A stretch of 64,000 nucleotides of DNA from Onchocerca lupi. Taxonomy: Eukaryota; Nematoda; Chromadorea; Rhabditida; Onchocercidae. The notes below the pieces were generated by a model. The model was not told where the DNA came from, did no database searches, and saw nothing but the letters and a program-made list of their open reading frames with translations. The position numbers and the translations under genes are program-made. Below are positions 25,790 through 39,427 of this stretch, one piece after another. How positions within the stretch are numbered: position 1 is the stretch's first letter; each line of letters opens with the position of its first letter. The stretch is from NCBI GenBank assembly GCA_028564675.1, contig JAOVVO010000239.1, positions 1 to 64,000 on the forward strand, read 5' to 3'.

Positions 25790-28700
25790 ATGTTAGAATC
25801 GGTGAATGCTGTAAAGCGGATCGTGAAGTATGTCACATCAACCAAATATCAACAACAGTTTCGGATATTTTGCCTACGAAAGAATATTTTCCGTATACGA
25901 ACAGTTCGAAGAAAGCAAAAATTATGTAATATGTCATTATTCTTTGGTGGTTTGTTGATTAAACCGGTTGTAGGAAGGATCAATTGTCAGGATCAAATGG
26001 TAAGTCTTAATCGTTGGATTAGTGGAACTTTCAATATACTTAAAGAATATATCGTCGCAGTACCTAAATAATTCTGATATTTTCAATTCCTTATCTTTCA
26101 TGATGTTAACGGTATAAATTTAAATGAGATTAGCTGCCGAAAGACCGAATTGTTTCATTTAATAATTTATTTTTATTTACTTTTTCCTTGATTTCACTTT
26201 CTATCCATGGTTTTGATAGTTCGGTTTAATCATATATTAATTATTTATTAAAAATTAATCTAGAGTTTCGAATGTTACACAGTGAATTGGATTTTCGATA
26301 AAATTTTGTAAAAGTATTATGGATTCAATTTAAGATAACTTCATAGAAAGTAATCACATGGCGGTTAATAGAAGAATATCATATTAGTAGCAATAATTGC
26401 ACAAATTAATTTATCAAATTTATAAATACAGGTAAAAATGGTAAACAGTGAGAATCCATGGTTGATTACTTCATCGCATATTGAAGCAGCATCGCACGAT
26501 AATAGTTATTTTTTTATCCGTATGGTTATATATTTTTATAGGACAGTTCTACGGGCAATCAAAATAATGCTAAGGTTTTATTTATATATTATTATGAGAA
26601 TATTCAAATATGAATCATTCATTATCTGTTATTGGGATATTATTTATAGGATTTTTACTATTACATTTGCATTTCTTTCCCTATTATTTAACTTATAATT
26701 TATATCCAACTTATCTGAAATATTCGAATTGCGATAATAATTTCCGATTAGTTTATCTTATTTAATAAAAAGAGAAATAAGCGATCAAAATTGTATAAAT
26801 CAAAGTTGAAAATTATCATTTATTTGATCATAAGTAGTCAAAATTTATTAATAGAATCAAATTGATTGACATTACATGCAAAGAATTTCATTCAAGTAGT
26901 CCTTATTTATCCTTATTACTCATGGCCATTACTTTATTTTTCTTTTTTTTAAATTATGATTATAATTATTCCTCAATATGTTTTACTGTTCCACATTTTC
27001 ATTTACTATTAGCCGATATGTTTTTAAATTTAATTAGATTGGTTGCAAGTTATTTTTCAACAAAATCTGCTTCATTAAGTATTAAGAGAGCACAGTTTAG
27101 TGAGCTTTAAGAAAATCTGTTTCGAAGATACAGATCTATTTAATTAACTGTTATTTGGCAAAGCCGAGTATTTGTAAGCATATATGATGACGATGACGAT
27201 AATGTTACTTTAGTTGGACGATGTTACTTCTAAGATATCCGGGATTTTCTAGTAATATGATATTCTTTCTTAGATATTTTTTTTTTTCGTGGCTAATAGA
27301 AAAAAGTTCGTCATTTATTTTATTTCATGAAATTGAAAAGCAGTCAGAAAATACTTTCCCATCAGAAAGATTCTTTTCAGAACAGTATCATTATCATTGT
27401 TCTTCACTCCATTGTTGATTACATTTCCAATTGCATATTTTTGGAGCGGTTTTGCGGAATTGTGGTGGAGATGGATGTTATGGATTGTTCAGCGCAGTGG
27501 TCCTACCTTTATCAAATTAGGTCAATGGGCAAGTACACGGCGTGACATCTTTTCGAAAAGTTTTTGCGACAGAGTAAGTTATTGTATTAATACTTCATAT
27601 CCTGGGAAAACAGATTTTATTTTAGCACATATCTCATTACTTGGAATAAGTCAAATATTGTTAATGTTTGCTTTATTATGATAATATTTTCTAAAAAATG
27701 AAAATAGAACTATATTTTATATATGAAGATGTCAGTTTTGCACATAAAAACAACATGTCGTCCATGGTATCTTTCGCAACATGCACTCGATCATTTATTT
27801 GGTGATTCCCGATGGAAAGATTTTGTTGTATCAGTAGAAGCAGATGCTATTGGTTCTGGATGTATTGCTGAGGTACGGAATGCTTAACCATATATTTTGC
27901 AATAAGGAAGAGTGAATCAGAAAAATCTCATATCATTAAGCTTCACGGAATAAAAAATAGAAAGGGAAAAAAGAAAGAGAGTAAATTGAAAATTATTCGA
28001 GACTTAAAATCTGAAATTTTTGAATTTAGGGTAGTTATACTCTGCGGCTACGTTATAGTTCAAGAATAAAAATTTAATTATATCAGGAAGTTTGGATATT
28101 GTAGATTGCCAGTACTATTAATATATTGCCGAAAAAGAGACACATCCCCGAAACATGGACTTAAGGAGTGACATACAAAAGATGTTTGTGGAACAGAAAA
28201 CTGTGCTCTGTATCTGGCATCTATTTTCATCTCTCTTAACACATTTCTGATTGCAATCTAAGTGATATTGAATTCAATTTCGAAACTCATTTTTCAGGTG
28301 TATAAAGGTGTCCTTGATGTGCATGCCTTCGAGGAGATTACAGGGATTCATTTACCATTTGCTAAGGAACAATATCTTGATATAGCGATCAAAGTAAATA
28401 TTCTAATTCAAAAACATCTAAAGTTTTATTGTTTGAACGACTTAAGTTTTATTGTTTAAACTTCATTATTCATTTTTGCTGTTATTTTAATTAGACTGCA
28501 AAAGATGGAGTTCGTGAATGCATTGATATTGATTTATCGATAATGCAATATGCTGCTCGCTTGATGGAAATGTTCATGCCCCGATTATCATATGTAAATC
28601 CTGTATCTTGTTTAAATCAGTTCAAAAAAGTGCTTGAGCTACAGGTGGATTTAAAGAATGAAGCAAGAGCTCTAAAAGCAAGTTTTTTTTTACTTTCTTT

Positions 28701-30956
28701 TTTTGAAACCTGTCAGTATAGAAAAATTTTCTGATAAGAAGGCGATCATCTCAAATATACACATCAACTGTTAGTATAAAACTGTTCATTTTTCGGAAAA
28801 TGCTTCGATGAAGCTACTTAAAGTGCAACAGTTCGTAATATAGTTCATCTGTATTTAACTTTTTAAAAGTTGTTTGTTAATCTATAAGAGAGGAATTTAC
28901 TTCAAAATTTTGGTTCTATTTAATTGCAGAGATTTGGTGATAACTTTGATTTGGAAAAAACAAGCGTACACTTCCCTAAAGTCGTATGTTATTCAAGCGA
29001 TGTCATCATGGAAACATATGAAAAGGGATTATATATCAACAAGTTAATTACTGACGAACAGTTGGTAATGCAACAAAATTATTGACAACTCATTTTTTAT
29101 ATTTCAGAATGGATGTAATCTCGTAAAATGGACAGTATTTCCGTTGGCTGTGAACCATTTAAATTAAATTATCATTATTTGTAGATGGAGCAAAATGCAT
29201 TGAAGAAGAAAGTTGCACTCATTGGAGTGAGAGCTTTGCTGAAAATGATTTTTGTGGATAATTTCGTGCATGGCGATCTTCATCCTGGCAATATACTTTT
29301 AAGGTTTATTCTTACAGATTTGCTCCAAATAATATGTAAGAAGGATTAAAGATGTGAAATAGACATTTTTAGCTTTTTACCGGGTTTGTATCTTTCTAGG
29401 CTTGATAATCATAATGGGCGGTCGACTAAGTGGTTCAATTCTTTTCGAACTGCAATTAAAAGATTGGTTTGTTAGCATATTTCATTCTCATTTGTTTACT
29501 TCTTTCATTTATCAAGCAAAAAAACCATCTATTGAGATTTCTTCTACTTACCTCCATATCTCTCTGTTTGGATGCTTCAAAATTACTCAGTATCAGTATT
29601 AACAATATTCTTTACACATGATCCAAATTTTTCACTAGGTTTCTTGGAGTATTATTCGCGTGCTTATGATTTTAGCAAGTAATTTAAATGTATTTATTTC
29701 TAGAAAGAAATGCTAAAAAGTTCTATTAGTATGAGTGATGATATCCGGATTTCATATGACAATTATGATCTTGATGAGTCCGAAGAACCTACGCTAGTCA
29801 TATTGGATACAGGTATTGCCGTTGAGCAAACACCACTTAATCTACAAAAACTTCGTCTTCTTTTTCGAGCAGTTGTCGACAGAAGAGTTAGTAAATCTAA
29901 TATCTATGTTAATATATTTGATATTGTACGAACACAATCGAAGTATTATCAATATTGGCCCTTCTGATTGTTTATCATCAGATCTCTTGGTATTGTTAAC
30001 ATTGAGAATGATTATTCCGTTGTGTTGATGCTCTAAATTTGCCTGTTTTCATAGACGACTGCTAATCTACATGAAATATATTATCTAGTTTAGAAATGCA
30101 GCAATCACTCATCAGATAATTGTTATTATTAAGTTTCGAAACAATAAATATTAACATGTGCTCCTGAAATAATTTTAGAGAATGTACGAATTGCAGGGTC
30201 GAGATGTTGGTGAATTATTACTCTTACATTCTCCAGAACAGCATTGCAAAAATCCGGAACAATTTTACGATGAAGTGGACCATATCGTTCAAATAGCACG
30301 CTCTAAAAACAGTTTGAGTAGGGTATGCTGTTATGTTAAATTAAGTTTATTATAATCATCCATTTTCTTAGTTTCGCTTTCTGCAATGAGTGGTTATTCG
30401 TAGACTGGAAAAAAATTTTCTATGAATGGAGCAAGATTCACGTGCCAGTCGTCAAGTTATTATATTCGATCCATATAGGAATCATTTATAAGTTACTGAG
30501 ATCATGTCTTTTCTCACGGACTCTTTGCTCTGCATAAGTCGAAAAAAAAAAAAACAACCACTTATTAACTGTCAATTTCATGAAGGTTTCTGAATATATA
30601 TATAGCTTCCAATTAATTTTTTGCAATAATTAGTTATGACATATCTCAGTGAAATTAGGTGTGTCAAATTTGAAAATAATTTGTAAATTTTCGTACAGTA
30701 AGAGAAAAATCTCCAATTTTCCCCCCTAAAAAAAGAAAAGGAAAGAAAAAAACTCATTAAATGTAATTTATAGCTGAATATATCCGAAATGTTAAATGAA
30801 TTATTTTCAATCGTTAGTCGTCATGATGTTGCACTGGATCCATTATTTACGACAGTTGTGCTAGCAGTTATAGTATTGGAAGGTTTGGGACGTTCGTTAG
30901 ATCCTGATTTGGATCTTTTTCATTGCGCTCGACCGTTCCTTTTTTCAATGATTTGA
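25790..30956 (+). CDS. adck-2: ADCK2-like UbiB-family atypical kinase
   Basis: ADCK2 is a mitochondrial UbiB/aarF-domain protein kinase-like protein linked to coenzyme Q and lipid metabolism; its exact substrate is unsettled. Exons: 25790-25999, 26432-26574, 27381-27573, 27729-27872, 28298-28393, 28495-28677, 28930-29064, 29185-29303, 29400-29466, 29704-29886, 30197-30322, 30774-30956; phases agree, 593 aa (human 626). The basic N-terminus (RKNIFRIRTVRRKQK) suits a mitochondrial presequence. A hydrophobic segment (about 122-155) precedes the UbiB hallmark FIKLGQWASTRRD (KLGQ 163-166). Then come GSGCIAEVYKG, the lysine of LDIAIK (K262), HGDLHPGN (D399, N404) and LDTGIA (D465) in place of DFG. 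The C-terminal VLEGLGRSLDPDLDL is typical of ADCK2. The residues between the P-loop region and the catalytic Lys are much fewer than in human. Intron 6 has a GC donor (28678). Confidence 0.92.
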
Positions 30957-32455
30957 TTTGAGAATATCATTTAGAAATATGAAAAGAAAATAATTTTCAT
31001 GATTGAGGTTCTTTCTATGTATTGGACGGAATGTATTAACGTCCACTTTAGAACAAAAATTGAAGACAAAAATTGAATATAATTAATCTTGTAAATTACT
31101 TATTAAGAGTCTGACTGTTTTGAAGGCGATGATGAAAGGCGTTTGAACTAAATTATTTCTCTATCAAGTAGATTGAATGTTTATTCAGGTCTTAATTTTG
31201 ATATTATCTTTCAGGAAATTCTTCCATATTATATTTTATGAACTTTAAATATATTAGAAACTGATCTTATTGGTAGTTCATTTTACTTTGTTATGTTCTG
31301 ATCAATATTTATGATAGATTTTCGTAACAAATGATTTGATTTGAATCGGTAATTGTTATTTAATAAGTTATTTTCATGATAAATTATAAATATGAAGAAA
31401 TAGCATTTGCATTAGAAAATTGTAATATGGAGTAATTAGTATAAATTACTTCAGTTTCAATTGTAGAATTGTAGAATTCGAAATTGTAGATTAATTAAAA
31501 ATTTACATTCATAAAATATAGTAATTAAGGCACTAAACGATTTCTTTACCTATGATTAGAAGATTTGCACTTTTCATTTTGGTGTTAAATTAATACCTGT
31601 AATATTATTGGCAGAGAAAAAAGAAAAATGAAGAGAAAAAAAATAAAGTGATATTAAGCATATGTTTTCATGATTTCTTTTATCGGGTAGTTAAAATAAT
31701 AGTATATTTCCAACTTTAAATTGTTTGTTTGTTTTTTATATGTGTGTATTTTAGAATCGCTAGGAAGAAGTTAGTTATTATTTATAGTAAAATGATGTAG
31801 GATTGTATTTGTTTGATTATTTTGTGCTCATAAGATTCGTGATCTGTTTGATAATTTCAATTTCTTATCAATCAAAAGATGCTACTATTTGATGATAAAG
31901 AATATAATTGCAATGTTAAGTGCTTCACTAAATATTTTCTATCCAGAGAAAGATTGCATTGCTTGAAATAATGCAACTCTTATCACTTCATCATATCAAT
32001 TTCGATGGAAATGATATGTTTAACTGTGAAACATGAACTTCGGAATTGCGATATGCTCGTCCAACTATGTCCTTTATATATAACAGAATTGTATTCAAAT
32101 AGCAATAATAAAATAATTAATTCAATTTTGGAATGTTTTTCATTTTAAGAAATTATTTACTATTGCAGACTGTATATCTGTACTTTTTCTAATTATGTTT
32201 TGCTGATAAAAATTGACAATTACATAATTGTCCTTTTATTTTTGTCAGTAATATCGAGAAAGAATTATCGAATTTCAAGCAATTCCGATTCATTCTTGAT
32301 TTATTTTAATAATAGTCAATCTTATTGTAAGTCATCATGAGATTAAATTTTTGTTATCTGTTTAAATACATAATAAACAATAATCTTAATTGTACTTTTC
32401 TTTTTTTTGTTGTTGTATAATTTAAGCAATTATTTGTTTTGTTTACAGCAAAATA
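30957..32455. other. Intergenic region, ADCK2 to flavodoxin-like gene
   Basis: About 1.5 kb of AT-rich sequence with no supported exon on either strand. A TTTACAG acceptor near 32448 lies just before the next ATG. Confidence 0.5.
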
Positions 32456-34481
32456 ATGTCAACACGTTCAGTTCATAGATCATCCTTGGATAGCTTTATT
32501 CGAACAATCGAACGTGATGATTTATTGCTATATGTTACGGCAGCGGTTGGTATTATCATGCCAGGCTTTGTATATATGTTTTATCAGTATGTTCATAAAT
32601 TATACACTAAATATGTTGAGGTAATGTTTTGTTTCATTGATATTATACTTGTTCATACTAATTGCAGGCTTTCTGTATGAATCTAATTAATTACACATCC
32701 TTCATCTTTGCACGTAATTAGAATTATACTAGAAATTTATCTCTATAATAAATTTTTATAGAGGCGTGAATTACGAAAACAAGAGGAAGAAATGGAGAGT
32801 AAAATAGTGACAATATTTTATGCTGAAGGACGAGAAAATAACGAAGAATTGGCTAATCACATTGGTGTACATTTGCAATACGAAGGATTACCGATAGTTA
32901 ATTTAGCTGATATTGAAACGACGGTTTTCATGGAATATAAGGTAAGCTGTAAATTTTTCATTATATCTCGTATTCTACTATTAATTGCATTGCCTAAAGA
33001 TGAGTTATTAACTTACAAATAATTAAGAATTGCTTTACATAAAATTATTATTTTCCGAAATATTAAGATGTTTCAATCATATAGACAATCATAATTTACT
33101 GAGCAATGAATGTGATAAATTGTTATTGGCATGATGATAAAAATTCTCAATAATTAAGATTGTTCTTTTATTTTGCAGGGCATTGGTTTGTTTCTGATGG
33201 ATTGTACATTTGAAGGAAATGAATCGGAAAGTACGGAATTGTTTCTAGAATTTCTGGAAAATCTGGCTTTTGATCAAAAAGCAACAAATTTACCATGTCG
33301 ACAAATGCATTTTGCTGTTCTTGGTATCTGTGATGCATATAACAATCACAAGCAATATAATCGAGTTAGTCATTCTTTCTTATTAGAATTCTGTATTATT
33401 TTAACTTTGCTGTTTAACAGCTATGTTTTTAGCTGATAATAAATTGCAGATAGCGAGAGCTTTAATGAGGCGACTGAATTCCATCGGAGCTGTTCCTCTT
33501 TATCCACTATGTTATATTTCTAGTCATTCGAATGCAGGTAAGCAACTTCTTTAGTTATATTTAAAAAAAGTTAATGCTATTTAATAATCAATTTTTTGCG
33601 ATATTATAAATTAAATCTTAGTTTAGAAAATTCTTTTAAACTCGTCTTCCTTATAAATCTCACACATACTCCTTTTTTCGCACTTTTATTATTACTTTCG
33701 TATTTTATACGAAAATATCTGCTATTATTGTTATTATTGTCATTACTGACATTTATTACTATTATTGATGTTATACATTGTGTAGAACTTAATAAAGCAA
33801 CAAGATATTTATTTTATAAGGACTGAAAAAACAAGCGGAGTCTTGGGCATTTCGCATTGCTAAAGCAGTGGATAAGTATACGACAAGAATTTCAAAACGT
33901 TCACGAAGCTTTTGGTATTACGATAATGATAACAGCAGTAATAAAAGTGATACAGATGATGAAGGATTTCTTCCTGACGATGTGTAGGCTTTTCATTTAT
34001 CTCTTTATGAATTTGATTACTCTCTTGAGTTATTGATTTAATTGTCCTTTCATTCTTTTGTATTTAAAATTAGAGGATTTACTGGAAAAGGAAACCACTA
34101 TCTTTTTCATGAAATCTTTTGCATTATGGAAAAAATAAATTTCCGCAAGATTTTTTTTGTACGGATAAGAAATCAGAAATATTATCTTCTAATGTAAATT
34201 TGATTCATTTTTCGAGAAAAGTATGAGTTAGAAAAACGGTTATACAATAGATGATTATACAATAGTTCGAAACTAATGATCAAATACTATGTGGAATTGG
34301 TACAAAAGATGACTTTTTTTAATTTTATGTATATTTTCTTAGAAATTTCATTTACATATTCATGGAATATAGCTCACAGAATTTCTCTTTCCGTTTTTCT
34401 TCCTTAATTTACTTGATATTTTTTACTTCTTCCAGAGAGTATATCTATGAAATGGAGGATGGTGTTGATGAAGATGACTAA
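32456..34481 (+). CDS. Membrane-anchored flavodoxin-like protein resembling the N-terminal half of TYW1
   Basis: Exons: 32456-32620, 32762-32941, 33179-33364, 33450-33537, 33821-33983, 34436-34481; phases agree, 275 aa. A single hydrophobic helix (about 23-45) is followed by a charged linker (RRELRKQEEE) and a flavodoxin-like fold: first strand KIVTIFY, then LPIVNLADIE, GIGLFLMDCT, a helix ELFLEFLENL, and strand MHFAVLGICDAY. The order, helix anchor and acidic end (DTDDEGFLPDDVEYIYEMEDG) resemble TYW1, the wybutosine-synthesis enzyme, up to the point where its radical SAM domain should begin. That domain is absent here, and none is seen in the next 5 kb. The FMN phosphate-binding loop, rich in Ser/Thr and Gly in TYW1, reads AEGREN (76-81), so FMN binding is doubtful. 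Fold assignment is from pattern recognition. Function unknown; TYW1 enzymatic activity is not expected. Confidence 0.8.
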
Positions 34482-35544
34482 AGAATATCTTCGAATGGAA
34501 TAGATGATAGGTCAACATATTCATTGATGAATGTAGAAATGAACGAAGGCAAAACAAAAGCAAAAAGGATATGATAGTTCAATCACGAATTTATTGACGC
34601 ATTTAAGTATGTATATATAAACAAATATTGTTGTGTGATTGTTTTGTTTGCTCAGTATTATTTAGTTTTCTTAATACATATTCTCATGTTCTTGTAATTT
34701 CATCATTTCTATACTTTCTACAATTTATATTGTTATCTTTTTTATGACCAAACCTGATCTATCTTTTATTTTGTTTCTGAGCTTCTTATCAGTGTAATTA
34801 TAATCTCAAATAATTATATTGTGATGAAATGATTGGTGCTATAAATTTTATTATATTTATTTGTTTGATATGATATGGGGTAAGTGAAATGTCTTAGAAA
34901 GAAAAAGTAGTAGCAAAGTATTCTTTGAAGCCTCAATTTGGATTATGTTAATCTCTGTTGTTAAATACCAAAATACATCCATCTTTTCCCTTATTATTTT
35001 ACAATTTCATAGAAAGAGAGAGATAAAAAGGAAGGAAAATTGCAATTTTTATCACTGATAACTTTATAAGATTAAAATATCTTATGACATTATTCGTGAT
35101 CTATATTTACTTGATTCTTTTCTACGTACATTTTCTAAATATAAGGCATAATTTCTTTTCATTTGAACTAATTTGCATAAATTATTGAACAATCATTGTC
35201 ATATTTCTTTCTTTTTTTTTTTTTTTTCGGAGGAAATATTGAAAATATTATCAATTACTCATTGTCAAACACACATATATGCTGTCAATGTTAACAAAAA
35301 TGTCATCTAAGGTATTGTTTGTCAATGAAGATATGTCAGGAAATGGATATCTAAGTTTCTGTGTCACATAATATCAATCCTAAATGGCAATTAATAAAAT
35401 ATCACTTGAATTAATTTATCATATATAGGAATAATTTTAATTAAACTATGATAGCTTTAGAATGAATCAATCCATTGATGAGAGATCATTTTATCAGTGT
35501 TGTGTACAACTCTCAAGGAATGCAACTTCATTTTCAAGACCTGG

Positions 35545-35630
35545 CTAGATTTGCATGAAACACCTTACTGAAGGCTAGATTTGCACGGGACATTTTGTCG
35601 AAGTCTAAATTTGCATATAATAGTCTAGTT
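35545..35630. repeat. Degenerate 30-base tandem repeat, 3 copies
   Basis: The phrase 'ctagatttgca' or 'ctaaatttgca' starts at about 35545, 35575 and 35604, giving a period of 29-30 bases. It lies directly upstream of the 41-base minisatellite and both may have grown from one unstable locus. Confidence 0.6.
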
Positions 35631-35648
35631 TGACTGATACGTGGTTAG

Positions 35649-35809
35649 GAAATGGCCTGCAAATAATGCACGTATACACGCATGGATTTGAAATGGCTTG
35701 CAAATAATGCACGTATACACGCATGGATTTGAAATGGCTTGCAAATAATGCACGTATACACGCATGGATTTGAAATGGCTTGCAAATAATGCACGTATAC
35801 ATGCATACA
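35649..35809. repeat. 41-base minisatellite, about 3.9 copies
   Basis: Units start at 35649, 35690, 35731 and 35772. The first three are almost identical (a single C/T change seen in copy 1) and the fourth decays at its 3' end. Near identity points to recent expansion or ongoing homogenisation. Open frames on both strands across it are artefacts of the repeat. Confidence 0.92.
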
Positions 35810-36404
35810 TACGTATCTCTATCGTCAGACATATATACATTCGTTGAACTGCATATCTGCGTACAGAGAAGACTCAGTAAGCACGACTACGTCATTATAG
35901 ATGCACGCGTACATAGAGAAACACAGACAGAGAAAGGAAGAAAGAGGCGGACTGATGGATAGACACATATGGGAGGAAAGAGAAAGAGGAAGAGAAAGAA
36001 AGGAAGTGACGGATGAAAGGTGTGGACTAATATGGATGATTTTGAAGGACGTTGGTTACATGCAAACGCGTAGACAGTTGCTACGATTGCTGTGACATTT
36101 GATTGAACGTGCAGTTTGTCGATTTTGCAAGGAATTATTTTTGGGATGCACGTATTGCCGTGTAATTCACGTATTACCGTGAGTAAAACGTGAACTTCAC
36201 TGTTGATTACATCATCAAACGTTGGTTCAATTTCCATCATATAACTTTATATATTTCTTGTTAATATTTTTTTTTTCACATATCGATCATATTTGACATG
36301 AAAGTTATTTTACTAAGAAGGAATATATTAAAGTGATTTTAGTGCATATAAATATATTAATTTTTTAACCTTTCACATGTCCATTTTTTTTTTTTCAAGT
36401 ATTA

Positions 36405-36605
36405 CACATCACGTTCATTTCAATGTCCACTTCAAGAATGAAACATTTGGTTCATTTCGAAACTAAGACAGTCTATCCGTTTTCAAGGTGCTCATTTCGA
36501 GATTTCGTTTTAAGCCAAGACTGTTTGTTTACTTCAAGATGTGCATTTTGGATTTGAAACACTCTATCCACTTCGAGATCTTTATTACTAAACTAAGACA
36601 TTCTA
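36405..36605. repeat. Diverged repeat patch
   Basis: Phrases such as 'cacttcaagat', 'ctatccgttttcaaggtg', 'tttacttcaagatgtgca' and 'ctatccacttcgagat' recur with 'aactaagaca' at irregular 60-80 base spacing. This looks like an old satellite that has diverged. Boundaries are approximate. Confidence 0.45.
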
Positions 36606-39427
36606 ACAAATAGGCGCATTTTAATTGAGTTTTGAGCGTCAGTTATTCTTCGATTAAACGAGTCATAGGAAAATGTTTTGTTTTTTCCCGAAAAATTAAT
36701 ACTTTCGATACATTTGTACTTGATGCAAAATTTTTTGTTCAGTAACTTTTCGATGATACATTCTTCCACTTCAGTATATTCCATTACAATTATTGAATAC
36801 AACTGCCTGATGACTTAAAATGACATTAAGAAATTCCATAGTTAAATGAAGATATATTAGAAATGTTAAGTTTTATGAGAAGAGAGCGTATTGCGAGAGG
36901 AGAGCTTATTCGCTCACTCGGGATTTATCCTATCCTGTCAACCATTTTGACATTTTTTACTTCTTTCCAATTTTGTTCGTAAATTCAAGCATAAATTTGG
37001 TAGTAAGATCAGAAAGATCAAAAATAGAGATAAGAAGAGATCAGAAATAGTTGATGGTAATTGTTGCAAGAAAATAAGTTCATCATCATCTTGCATAGCA
37101 TTTATTAAAAAGATTTCGCGGGATGAAATTCTCAAGGTTACCTTATTGTCACGGTCACAGAGGTTAAAAATATGAAATGCGAGTGATGGTTTAATTATTT
37201 CGGTCATAATAATTGTTGTGGTTGCCTATTCGAATTCATTTCTCATAGAAAGATTTCAAATGTAATCAATGTCGAAGAACGGTTCTACACACACTTCGTC
37301 GATATACTAATTGTATAACCACTACCTATGCTATTATTTTGAAGTTCTTCAATCAATATTCATTGGAATAAACAATGTTCGGCAAGAAATGGTTTAACTT
37401 TTCTTTTTTCTCGCTTTAATTTCATTTTCTTTTTTCTTTTTTTTTTTTAGGAATAATTCCAGATGCTTTCAGTTGCTGCTTTATATTATCAACTGGTAAT
37501 TGTGGCTTTTTTGCGAATTGGATTGATTTTGAAGTTTATTTCAACATATGTCGATAAAATTACCATTCATTTTGCAAATTGAACGTCACAGTTTATTTTT
37601 TGATCCGCTCTCGTCATTACCATCTCTTTTTGTTTACTGAACTAACATGGATGGAAGCGAAAATGATTCATTGGCTCTATAGGTTGTAAAGTAGACGTTT
37701 ATAGAAGACAAGTAGACATTGTTTGACGTCTGTAATAGTTAGAAACGCTTCATTTAACTCTCTTTTCATTTCTTATGAGCGATTTTTACTTCACTTCTCA
37801 CAAGATTAACTTTATTAGATACAAGTTTTATGGTATCTTTTTTTTTTTTAAAAAGTGTTTTTGTTTTGATATGTCTTCTTGAAATTAGCCTGATACACTT
37901 AAATTTCGAATTTAGTTAAATTAATTTATCGAATGGATCGAATAGGTTCAGATGCTTTTCATCTAAGGTTACTGGTTATTGAAAGAAAAAATCCCTATGA
38001 TGAAGTACTGGAATAAGTTAGGTATTTTTAAGATTAGAAATTTTCGAAATAACGTTAAAGACAATGAATAATGTTCTTAGATTTTCTGAATCATTTGCCA
38101 TTATTTACGGAGAATTTACCCACTATTTTGTGTTTTTAAAATTTTAGAAATAACTACCGATGATTGGTAATCTATACTTCGCTCCATCGATATATCTGCT
38201 AAATGAATTCAATCAGTTTCTTTTTTCAGTGTTACTTGTACAGGCATAATTGGATGATGGTGGTGGCTGACTCATCGTTTTTTAATGATAACTAATTTTA
38301 ATGTGCGAGAAATTATTTCTTTTATTTCTTTTTGCCATTAAATTGTCATTTTTTATTTACATTCTCTTCGAATTGTGGAATGCACCTCTACTGGCAATTA
38401 AGAGAGGCGCAAATCGAAATTTCAATTAAAATAATTGATAAAGGAAAAGAAAATAATAGCTTGTAAGGATATTCTGATCATTAGTCTTAGAATATATTTC
38501 CTCGAAGTTTCGCTTGAATGTATTATTCACAGATATTAAATAAATCATTAGTTTAATAGAGGTAGATGATAATGAAAATTTTCTAACGTAGCGAAAGCAT
38601 TTGTGTCATTGATTTTCAGTCGATGATTTGCAGTAGATTTGTAATCTGTTTATCGTAGAATATGCTCACTACTGTACTATTACTACCATGTTCAACCTTA
38701 AGATATGATCCTGATATGAAGAAAAATGGATAAAGAAAAACAGTAGATGACATATTAGGCATATTTGCGATAGATGACATATTTGGAAAATATAATTTAC
38801 ATAGTGAAAATGAATCACAAAAAGCGATTAGCATATGGATTCTTTGCAAATGCTACAATTTTATTGTAGATTTGGCTTCACAGATTGAAGTTTAATGGTA
38901 TATAGTGAGATGTTCTCAATACTGACATGCGAAACCAGCTACTGATACAATTTTTTAATTAAATTTATCAGTATTTATTATAATCAGTGGTATTGGATTC
39001 GTTGTAGAATTAACAGTAATTGTCAGTAGAGTAGAAGTTGCGAATTACAGATTATTTACAAATCCTGTTTAATTAATGCTTATATTTCTTCATGTTTCTT
39101 TTTTCTTTTTTAATTTGCTCGTATTTGCTCGAGAATGGGAGCAAATTATAAATAGAGAATAATAAGTGGAATGATAAGTTGAAAATCTTCTGAGTGCTGA
39201 GAAGATTGATTCCTTAGAATGATATTTTCGGTTATATATATAGAGAGAGATTTTATTTCACATAATTATTTATGTCCGCTCTTTTTTTTTCAACGACTTT
39301 TCGTTCTATTTCCTCGCTGATCATTAATTGTATCAAAAAAAAAAAAAAAAAAATTCCATATGAAATTTCAGCTTGTTTGGTTTACATTTTGTGCTTTTAT
39401 CCTACCAGAACTTTCCGATTAGCAACA

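Larger units (their letters stand above)
34482..39427. other. Large intergenic region with satellites, no supported gene
   Basis: About 5 kb before clathrin heavy chain. It holds a 30-base degenerate repeat, a 41-base minisatellite, a purine-rich tract (about 35920-36010) and a diverged repeat patch (36400-36600). Open frames on the - strand at 36240-35887 and 37207-36938 exist, but the first follows the purine tract and the second lacks flanking exons. No radical SAM domain, RNA gene or transposon was recognised. Confidence 0.5.

Noticed and set aside
35887..36240. 117-codon - strand frame rich in Phe, Leu and Pro
   Set aside because: It is the mirror of a purine-rich tract on the + strand and overlaps repeat-derived sequence.
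36938..37207. 89-codon - strand frame with a segment reading FHIFNLCDRDNK, faintly like an EF-hand
   Set aside because: The loop lacks the full EF-hand pattern, and no flanking exons, acceptor or second EF-hand were found.
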